A stretch of 64,000 nucleotides of DNA from Casuarina equisetifolia (lineage: Eukaryota; Streptophyta; Magnoliopsida; Fagales; Casuarinaceae), in contig CM052355.1 in the NCBI GenBank assembly GCA_028551475.1, positions 23,215,580 to 23,279,579 on the forward strand, read 5' to 3'. Positions 55,432 to 64,000 of the stretch are shown here, one piece after another. A program made the translations under genes and the position numbers. The notes under the pieces were generated by a model, which was not told the origin of the DNA, did no database searches, and worked only from the letters and a program-made list of their open reading frames with translations. Numbering within the stretch: position 1 is the stretch's first letter; every line of letters begins with the position of its first letter.

Positions 55432-57480
55432 CCACTATAACATTCATATTCCTTTAATAATTCCCTAAACTTCCTAATTAACCTTTTATGCCCATTTGTA
55501 AATACTATCATATCATCTGCATATAGCAAATGAGACACATACCTAAAATCATTCATGCCTTTATAGCCTCCAATCTCCCTAACTTGCGTTAGATGTTTCA
55601 ACTATTAAGAAAAGGCTTCTTGTACTAGAATGAACAAGTTTGGTGACAAAAGGTCCCCTTGACTTAGCCCCCTTGTTGAATGGAAGATACCAAACTTCTT
55701 TCCTTGTACCTATATAGAAAACCAATTGTTAGAAATACATCAATACATCATATCAACCCATTTCTTTAAAAATTCAAAACTCCACTTAACTTTTAATGGA
55801 AAGGACCATTCCAGCCTATAATATGCTTTTGACATGTCCATTTTAATAACCACGTTACCCCTGGTACCTTTCTATTTATTTCAAGAACCATCTCTTGTGC
55901 CATCATAATTTTTTCCTGTATGAATCTTGACTAGCCTATCATTTAAAAATTTCACTAAGACCTTATAGTGGAAAATACATAAGCTTATTGGTCTTATATC
56001 TAATAAGCTACTTAACTAAGCTATTTTAGGAATTAATGTTAAAACAATTGCAGTTGTGCTTCTTGAAATCTAACCCCATTAAAGAAATCAACAATTGTTT
56101 CAAATAAATCTTCTTTAACCACCTCCTAAGTAGCCTCAAAGAAATTTCTTGTAAATCCATTCGGTCTTGTAGCACTATTAGAATCCAAGCTACAAACTAC
56201 TTGTTGCACTTCCTCCTAAGCTATGATTTTACATAGTATATCATTTTGCTTCGCCATTACTAATCTAAAGATTTGACTAAGAACATCCTCCATCTCATGA
56301 TCACCATATTATACTCTCTATGATGTCAATAACTCTTTGTGGAAATCCATAACCATGGGTCCCAAAAACTCCACATCATTTGTTCTTGTTCCATTTGGTA
56401 ACTCAAAGTCAAATTAAAAGGCTTACTATCTCTCCCTAATGCACATATGAAAATATCCCAAGTTTCGATCCACTTCTTGAAGCCATTTAACATGAGCTTT
56501 GTCTCTTAAAACACTTTCTTCCTCCTTAACAGTTTGTATCAACTATTTTCTTGCATTGTTTGGAGTTATTTAAAAATTGTTTTTGACCATGTCTCTTGCA
56601 ATTGACATTCTTTTTCATGCACTTACTTTGTGAGGTACGTTATTCTCTATTCCTTATTGCTTTTATTTTGTTGTTGCCACTCCTTTAAGGCTTTTTTTTT
56701 TAACTTTAATGCTTCTCAAATGCATGCTTATCCATGGTAATTTGGTTAAGTAACCAATCCATTAGCTTATAATCAATTCTCTTACTGTTTCCACTTCCAA
56801 CCATTGTTTTTGAAAAGTAAATGACCAAGTACCTTGAAATTCACTTCTCATTTATAGTAACAAAGGTCAATGAACAGATCCTACTCTTGTAAGATGTGCA
56901 CCTTCAAGAAAGGAAAAGTCCTGGAGGCCTTCAAATTATAAAGTATTCTATCTAATCTCGCCTATCTCCACCTTCTACCTTGATATTGTTACACCATGTA
57001 AAAGGAGAACCCAAAAATCCATAATCAATCAATCCTTGTTGACAAATAAAGTTTTTGAATTCTCTACTTGCCACTACCAAATATTGTCTACCCCACATTT
57101 TTCTTCTTGACAAACTATGGAATTGAAGTCACCTCTAAATATCCATGGCTTTCTTGCTATTTGAAATCCCTTTAACTGATGACACAGTTGTCACCTTATG
57201 ATATGATCTATACTAGTATATACTATAGTCAATAGGAACTGTTTTCCATCCATCTGTACATCCATTGTGACACTTTGATTGCATGTTTTTTAGGTTCTAG
57301 TGTAGAAAGTGGAGAAAACCCAACCTCCTAGCTATGTGTTTCAACTGTTCACTAGAATGTTTTGGTTCCAAAAGAGCTACTAAAGATATTCAATGTTTTT
57401 TAAATTCTTGATTAAGAAAGTCTAATTTATCTAAAGGACTCAATCCTTTTATATTCCATATAATGAACTAGACATAAAGC
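55432..57480 (-). pseudogene. LINE B ORF2: endonuclease and reverse transcriptase
   Basis: Minus-strand reading from about 57480: FIIWNIKGLSPLDKLDFLNQ, SLVALLEPKH, SRREFKNFICQQG-like, 'GLIDYGFLGSPFTWCNNIKV', GGDRRD. These are endonuclease motifs (compare 'GL.DlGf.G..fTWcNnr'). After a linker: EEVQQVVCSLDSNSATRPNG, FTRNFFEATQEVV, KEDLFETIVDFFNG, worn fingers, and the RT core MCLICYMQMI near 55510, which corresponds to the '.hLlYADD' site (YADD worn). Full of stops. The 3' end and poly-A are missing where copy 6 begins. Confidence 0.75.
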
Positions 57481-58440
57481 ATATGAGGTATAGTACCATC
57501 CATGACGGGTGACTTGTTATCCTTTCCATTATTTTCTAAAGTGTTTCCCAAATTGTAGCTTTTTTTTTTTCCTTTTCTTTGTTTCTTTGTATGGTGTCTT
57601 CCTTGTCCTTTTCTCATTGCTCCATGTTTCTTAAGATTTTCACCACTTCATTTTCCAAGTCTTCCTTCATGAGTACCCCAAAGGGATTTCTCAATTTTAT
57701 GTTTTCTACTAACCCTTCATTGTTTTTGAAATTCTCTCCCTCTTTATCCTTCTTTTATGGGTCAACATTGAAATTATGCCTTCACCTTGTAACTACCTTG
57801 GTAGGTTGTTTATGGGTTTGCTTTTGATCATTTGGAGTTATCTTTTTCCTTTCCTTCTCTTATCATTGTTTCATTCCTTGAGCACTTGTTCTTCTATACA
57901 TTGCACCCATTTTGTTTTTATTAAATTCATGTTGCTTCTTTAATATTTCCTTAATTATGTTCCTTGTGTTGTTCTTATCTCTTGAAGCTTCATCTTGACT
58001 ATTTTTTGCCTTTTATTAGGTTCTTGTTTTCTTTTCATACTTTAATATTATCTTTTGTTGTTATTTCTTTCTTCCACTTTCTTCCATTCTTGGGATCTCT
58101 TATGCTGACTTATCCTCTTTTTTTGAAATTGTCTCTATTTTCAGCTTGAAATTAGATAGGCCTATAATTTTCTCTAAATTGGATATGTCCTTGCTTAAGC
58201 TTCCTTTTAAGACAATATGTCAAACACCTAATGGCACATTGCTTTCACCCTACTCAAACTACTTGTGTGTGAAGCGCTTGGCTTGCTCATGTGCGAGGTG
58301 CTCAACCTACTTGGCTTGCTCTCACACAAGGCACTTGGCCTACTCACATGTGAGACATGCTACCTATTGGCACGTGGGGACCTCATCCTACGTGAGGCAC
58401 TTGCCCTACTCACCTTGTATCCCTTTTAGAGCAATTCCTT
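57481..58440 (-). other. LINE B, ORF1-ORF2 spacer (no clear domain)
   Basis: T-rich on the plus strand. It lies between the ORF1 knuckle and the ORF2 start, as expected for the variable ORF1 C-terminus. A short imperfect repeat 'ttggcttgctcatgtg/ttggcctactcacatg' occurs at 58280-58350. Confidence 0.45.
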
Positions 58441-58930
58441 GAACATGTGTTCTGTAACTTTGCATCTTTCAACACCCTTTCGATCATGACCTTGGAAATG
58501 GTAGTGGGAGCAATAGCTCAATCGTGTCTCATAGTAAATTGGTTGAAGAAATGGTTTCTTCGATCCTTGCATGATCCAAAATTTGGTTAGGAGTTATATT
58601 CCCAAATCCATCTCTAAACAAACCCTAGCATAAGCAAGGTGTTTGAATTTCCTTGTTCGGACATCTAATCTAAGAAAGGTACTCAATCGATTGCATATTT
58701 TTCTAAGGCTCCCAAATTGTGATACATCGATGGTGGTCTAGGTAGATGAATCCACTCTGTCACCATTTTGGGATCTCCAATATGGTCTTCTTCCAACTTG
58801 ATGTGGGAGCAACTATGCCAACCCACACTAACAGCCCAATCCATATGTTGAATGTCTTAACAATTACATGTTTGGGCCATAACATGATCCAATAGGTCCA
58901 AGAAGCCAGACTTGAAAGGCATCCTAGAGA
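58440..58930 (-). pseudogene. LINE B ORF1, C-terminal half (DUF4283 end and zinc knuckle)
   Basis: Minus-strand reading: GDPKMVTEWIHLPRPPSMYH, FGSLRKICNRL, LDVRTRKFKHLAYARVCLEM, IYYETRLSYCSHYHFQGHDR, KGVERCK. 'vWirlPglp..y…..l..i….G..l..D..T….yARvCvE.d' followed by a C..C….GH….C knuckle is the plant LINE ORF1 layout. Frame changes occur within it. Confidence 0.68.
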
Positions 58931-59666
58931 TTCTCTAGGAATTTTGATATATTTAGGACTCCTTAACTGTTGTTTTAGGGTTTTTAAATTGTCAAGATTC
59001 TTATTGGAGTTTCCATACCTATCAAGATTCTTACTATTTAGAATTTCTATACTTGTCAAGATTCTTACTATATGGAGTTCCCATACCTATCAAGATTCTT
59101 ACTACCTGGAGTTTCCATACTTGTCAAGATTCTTACTATATGGAGTTTCCATACCTTCTAAGATTCCTACTATATGGAGTTTTCATTCATGTTGAGATTC
59201 CTACTGTTTTAAGGTCCTTAATTTATTGGGATCCTATCCCTGATTTGTTTAGGATCTTAATTTGGTTAATTTTAATTTTCCTCAATTTAGGGATCTTGGA
59301 TCCTACCAGACTTAGGTTTTAAGTATTCCAAATCCTTCTAGCATTAGATTTAGTCGTCTATTTAAAGAGATTGTTATTTCAATTGTAAAGAGAACTTTAT
59401 AAGAAATTTAAGAGAACATTTGGAGAAGTTATTGAATTTCATTTTCTTTAAGCTTTACTTTTTAAATTTCATGTTCTTACTTTCTAGCCTTTTACATTCC
59501 AATTATTTTAATTTTTGCACTTAAACTATTGTCTTTACGTTTTAGTACTTTATTTTCCAATCTTCACCTTTCTAGCCCTTTATATTTATGAATTTTCTAT
59601 TATTATTCCATTCCAATCTCTCTATAATCCATTAGCTTACTCCATTGCCCATCACGATCCGCATCA
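58930..59666 (-). mobile_element. LTR of the 'TGATGCG' family, copy b, inside LINE B ORF1
   Basis: On the minus strand it starts TGATGCGGATCGTGATGGGC at 59666 and runs to about 58930. The order 'atagagagattggaatgg … taaagggctagaaaggtg …' matches copy a. The far border and target duplication could not be fixed. Confidence 0.75.
58993..59205 (-). repeat. 34-bp tandem array (about 6 units) in LTR copy b
   Basis: Units like 'caagattcttactatatgga' plus 'gttcccatacctat', with period 34, six times. Open frames over this array (58944-59322) are a by-product of the repeat. Confidence 0.9.
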
Positions 59667-60205
59667 TAACCTCATTAGAAAATAAATAAATAAATAAATA
59701 AACTTTTTCAAAAGTTCTTCCTTCACATGACCAAGTTATTGCAAAATCATCATCATTTTGTAGGTGAATCATGATGAGATTTGAAACCAATGATAGTTGG
59801 TTGCCTCAATCCCCATTTCTTATTCATAAACATTCAAAAGCATCCATTTATGGCTTATCTCCACCAAACTTTGCAACCAACATCCACCAATGATAGCTCA
59901 TTGCCACTGCCAAATCATCATCCATGAAGATTATGCTTGGCAATTCATTGATCTTTGTTAAATTATGCCCCTTCATTGTCACCTTTAAGGATGTTTGGTA
60001 ACTATTCCACCATCACGTACAACATGATCCTCTTAAGTGCCAATTGATAGGATATTAGAGATGATAGATTAGATCTTATCAATCTACTTTATACTTTTCT
60101 AATGTTTCATGCGGTGTCCCAGAGCCCCTCGTAGTGAGCAAGGAAGCTTTTATAATGACCATCAAAACCCCATCAACCTAACCTAAGATGCACACATGTT
60201 TTACT
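59667..60205 (-). pseudogene. LINE B ORF1, N-terminal DUF4283 part
   Basis: Minus-strand reading: IIFMDDDLAVAMSYHWWMLV, AKFGGDKP, MDAFECL, IRNGD, LVSNLIMIHLQNDDDFAITW, SCEGRTFEK. Compare 'l….W..slvGkF.g.rP…a..….W……v….n.flf.F..eeD…v..…W'. An (AAAT)n microsatellite (about 59680-59701) lies at the boundary with the nested LTR. Confidence 0.68.
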
Positions 60206-61937
60206 TGTTGGATTTTATGGCTTAACAAGAAAGGGGGTTGAATTAGTTAAGCTAAAACTTGGTCACCAATTTTTGAACTTCTAAAATGGTTCTAAGTATT
60301 CATGCAAATCATACAAATGTAGCAAGCATACAGCAAGCAAACTCTAAGCAAGTAACACACTAATTTGCAAGATAGCAAGTTATTATCAAGTAGTTGACAA
60401 ACTAATCAACAAGTAAGACAGCAAGCTAAAACCAAGTAAAAGATAAGGTAATTAGTAACAAACAGCAAGTAAGATCCGAGTCAATAGAGGGAAGAAGAAC
60501 ACCAGATTTACCATGGTAGTTTGGCACTCAATCCTTGACCCCTGCATCCACCCTTTTCTCCTTCAATCCAACTGATTGAAGTCTCCTTTACTCAAACCAA
60601 ATTAGGATAAAATGTTCTCCCTAATCTAACTAATTCCTCCTCAAAAGAATTCTTAAGTACAGCTACAAGATATGATCAAAAGATCATGTACAAGTGCAAA
60701 TCTCCAAATAATGTAATAGTTTATAGGATATTGCTAATCAAAGGAGCTATTTAAGTATGAATAATGAAGATTAAAGCTTGTATCGTGAAACCCCTAAATT
60801 ATAATAAATTAGGGTTTCAAATTTTTCATAATGTTTATGTGCAATAAGTATTTTGAATGTAATTAACATATAAACAAAGTCATACAAGGTACAACCGATG
60901 GTATAATTAAAGAATAAACCAAGTAATCGACTATTACTGAAACCTTGTGAGTCACCAAGAGATGAACTAGCTTGAGTAAATGATCGAGTGACCTCAAAGA
61001 TTGAAACTTTGTTGAGAGAACATTTCAAATAGTTGTAAATCATCAACATTCTCTTCAAGAACAAGTTCTCCTCTTATAAAAGATAAATCTAGGGCTATTA
61101 AGCTCAAACCTAAACATGTAGCCTTCTTCCTATTAAAACCTCATCATCAACCATTAAATCAACTTCACATCTCTTCTTTGAATAAAAAATCTAACTATTC
61201 TGACACACATCTCCTCCCAAATCCTCCCATTGAGGATTCGGTTGCCTAAGGAGCTCGACGCCTTTCTCTTAGCCTTCATGTTTCGAATAAGGGTTAGGGC
61301 ACACTAAGGTTAAGTCACTTAAATGATTCCCTCACTTAACTAAATGGTGTGCTTTACTCTAATGCAGGCCTTGAAACACTTAATCAAGCAAGCAAGCCAT
61401 GAGATATAGGTACGAGCTGTGAGACATAGATGAAGGCTGTGAGTTCAAGCTAGCCGTGAGTCCAAGCAGGCCATGAGTTACTTGACGAGTAACTTAAACA
61501 TAGATGTGGGCCGTGAGTAACTTGCATAATGAACCGAGCCTTAAGTTACTTAAACAGTCTAGCAACACCTAAGCACGCAAGCTTAGATTTGATCCAACAT
61601 ATGACGTCACTTGAATTAATATCAAGCTTGGATAAAAGCTCCTTATAGATTGATCTTTAAGTTTGTTTTTACAAGTGCATAAAGGCAAGTATCATTTTTC
61701 TTAACTATATTCAAGTATATTTTTCAACATCACCCATATAAGATATTTCTCAAAGTCACTTTATGAAGATGTTTTATGAAGAAATGTAGGAACCTGACTA
61801 CTTTATAATATCATTGATTGATATTATAATTTGTACACCTTTTACTTCTTATGATTTTCTCTTGCACATATGAAAAAAAAATTCAAGAAATAATTCACAA
61901 ATAGATTTTGTCACAGCAAAACCCTTATATTCCAACA
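60206..61937 (-). mobile_element. solo LTR of the B/D copia type, F1
   Basis: 1732 bp from TGTTGGATTTTATGGCTTAA to TTATATTCCAACA. Flanks TTACT (60201-60205) and TTACC (61938-61942) match at 4 of 5 bases. The sequence parallels the LTRs of B ('aacaagaaagggggttgaat', 'tttataatatcattgattga'). No internal domain. Confidence 0.88.
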
Positions 61938-61942
61938 TTACC

Positions 61943-62273
61943 TTCTTTCACATATGGTTAACTCATAGCTAACATGTGGTCAAAGGAGAGAGGTTAGAGT
62001 ACCTCAAGATCCATCAACCTAACCTATGGAAGTTTTAATGGTAAGACTACTACTATAGCTATAGTTATTACATCGACAATGGTTTTAAGTTTGTCTTATT
62101 GGATAATGGCTACACTTTACTTTCATTACAAGATCATCTATTTTTTAAAACAAACCCTCATCATTCTCCCTAACTAGCATGCCTAAATATGAGTTCTACT
62201 TCATCACAACCTAATCAACTTTTTAATCCTTATAAGAACCCATACTACCTTGCACCATATGATATGCCTAAAG
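61943..62273. other. short unassigned segment between two solo LTRs
   Basis: The interval, joined to 63827-64000 once F2 is removed, reads on the plus strand MSSTSSQPNQLFNPYKNPYY, LAPYDMPKAFLMTNPLKDDS before a stop. The frame is too short to place in a family. Confidence 0.35.
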
Positions 62274-63821
62274 TGTTAAGTTTTATGGCTTAACAAGAAG
62301 GGGGGTTGAATTGTTAATCTACCAATTTAATGATTTTGTAGGATATAAATTATTTAATCAATTAATTTAATAGTTTGTGTAATAAAAAATAATTAAAAAA
62401 TAGAATTATTTAAATAAGTAAAGAGTAAGAGAATTAACACCCAATTTATCACGGTGGTTTGGCACTCAATCTTTGAGTCCTACGTCCACCCTGTTCTCCT
62501 TTAATCCAACTGATTAAAGTCACCTTTACTCAACCTGATTAGGAGAACACATTCTCCCTAATCCAAATAATTCATTCTCAAAGGAATTCTTAAGTCCGAA
62601 TACAAGTTATGATCAAAAGATCATGTACAATAGCAAATCTCCAAATAATACATTAGTTTATGGGATATTGCTTATTAGAGGAGCTATTCAAGCATATATA
62701 TCAAGATACAGAGCTCCTATCACAAAATCCCCAATTTGAATAAATTAGGGTTTTAGATTTACCTCAGGATTTATGTGTAATAAATGTTTGTAAATGAAAT
62801 TAGCACATAAATAATGTTATACAAGCTATGATTGAATATATAATTAAAGATCAAACCAAATAATCAAATAACACCAAACCCTTGTGAGTCACCGAGAGAT
62901 TAGTGAACTTGAATCAAATATTAAATGAGCTTAAAAGACTTTCTTTACAATGAGAACACTTCAAATAGATCTTAATCATCAAGAGAAAAACTTCACGCAC
63001 ATATCTCCTTTAAATAGGAAATAGATCTAGGGATCCTTTTAGATCAAACTTGAACCATAGCTTTTTTCTCGTTAGGAATAGTGGCCTATCCATCAAATTG
63101 ACTTCATATAAACCTTCACAGCTACAATCCGACCGTTTTGACAGCTAGTCTTCTCCAAAATCCTCCCATTGAGGTTTCGGCGCTTGAGAGAAGTAGAGAT
63201 GACATCAAAGACGAGTAACAATGGCTAGGGTAGAATCATCGAGAGACCTCTTATATGCGTTTTTCTATTAAGTGAGACGACGTCGTGGCAAGGTGCATCT
63301 CTGATGGATGAGACAACATCGTAGCGTGAGAGGACTTACTCTAGTAGGGTTGGGTTGACACAAGCTTAAGCTGCATCACAAAGTCTCAATGCAATAACAA
63401 AGGGTCCAGTGCAGTAATAAAAGATCCAACAGATAAACACAGTCTAATATCAACAAGGTCCAAAGTTTAATTATGTAAATATGGTCCAAAACTATGATCT
63501 TTTACAAAGTTCATATTTTGGTGTAATACATATCTTAGCTTTGAACTAATACCCCTCGTGTTCCTACAAATACATTAAACCAAGTATCATATTTCTAAAT
63601 AAAATATACTTAAATTTTTAAATGTATTTCACAAGAACTTTAAGAATATGTTTTATGAAGTAATGTAGGAACCCGATTACTTTATAATATCATTAATTGA
63701 TATTATAATTTGTACACTTTTTACTACCTATAATTTTTCTTTTTGCACATATAAAAACATATTTCAAGAATTGATATTTACCAAAATATTTTTAGTCACA
63801 ACAAAACCCTATTTTCCAACA
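62274..63821 (-). mobile_element. solo LTR of the B/D copia type, F2
   Basis: 1548 bp from TGTTAAGTTTTATGGCTTAA to CTATTTTCCAACA, with perfect 5-bp target duplication TAAAG (62269-62273 and 63822-63826). No internal domain, so it is a solo LTR. Same orientation as B, D and F1. Confidence 0.92.
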
Positions 63822-63826
63822 TAAAG

Positions 63827-64000
63827 CCTTTCTTATGACCAATCCATTGAAGGATGACTCTAACTATGAATTATAGAGTAGACAAATGCAAAATTAGGTC
63901 TCCATCAAGGACAAATGAGAATATGTTAATGGCTTCTTCCTTCATCTAGAAATCAAAAACATACATACAAACGTTATAGGAAAAATCTCATATAGCTCTC
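63827..64000. other. right-edge flank, unassigned
   Basis: Continues the segment 61943-62273 across the F2 insertion site. Nothing further recognised before the window ends. Confidence 0.5.

Noticed and set aside
58944..59322. Repetitive open frames with SRFLLYGV/FPYLSRFLL-like units
   Set aside because: Direct translation of the 34-bp tandem array in an LTR; other frames of the array are equally open.
1..64000. tRNA, rRNA, CRISPR or prokaryotic operon features
   Set aside because: None could be recognised; the primer-binding sites resemble part of tRNA-iMet only because retrotransposons use it as primer.

Overview
The window is nuclear DNA of a flowering plant, probably a eudicot. It is AT-rich, has small spliced exons with GT...AG borders, and is packed with decayed plant LTR retrotransposons (Ty1/copia and Ty3/gypsy) and LINEs. 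No bacterial-type operon, CRISPR array, rRNA or tRNA gene was recognised. The species cannot be fixed from sequence alone.

Host gene. The only confident cellular gene is the 5' part of a SWAP70-like PH-domain gene on the minus strand (start codon at 1279, running off the left edge). It was assembled here from six exons of 24 to 105 bp that conventional long-ORF searches miss. From about 1.3 to 3.2 kb there is non-coding or unassigned sequence.

Transposon graveyard, left part (3.2-27.2 kb). A gypsy element P (gag) is split by copia element A (3690-9876, target duplication CTTAA), and A is itself split by a solo LTR (5517-6771). Next comes a 5'-truncated LTR of the same 'TGATAAC' family (to 12401), carrying a 688-bp solo LTR of a third family (11341-12028, duplication TTTAC). 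Then a second gypsy (Q) is entered by a SIRE/Maximus-like copia (C). The 5' LTR of C is entered in turn by another copia of the same general type (B, 13805-22431, minus strand, duplication AAAAC), a three-level nest. The right side of C is fused by a deletion to the tail of Q pol and the Q 3' LTR.

Middle (27.2-42 kb). A gypsy gag scrap is followed by LINE A (minus strand, about 29816-35000). LINE A is split by two solo LTRs of different families (30781-32391 and 33361-34036). A roughly 5-kb stretch without recognisable transposon coding follows (35.0-40.2 kb; some GC-richer pieces, a near-perfect inverted repeat and microsatellites). After it lies a gypsy LTR-gag-protease fragment (G, 40.2-42.05 kb).

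Right part (42-64 kb). Minus-strand copia E has lost its RT core and is split by a TGATAAC-family LTR. It is fused to copia D (minus strand, SIRE-like, to 54842), whose two LTRs carry different internal tandem duplications. LINE B (55432-60205, minus strand) is split by another copy of the third LTR family. Two solo LTRs of the B/D type follow (60206-61937, and 62274-63821 with perfect duplication TAAAG).

The transposon genes do not work together now. Every reading frame is broken by stops, frameshifts or deletions, and many stops fit C-to-T decay of methylated DNA. The value of the window is its readable insertion history. I found no convincing previously unknown biological system; the best candidates for follow-up are the LTR-only families and the structured host intergenic region.
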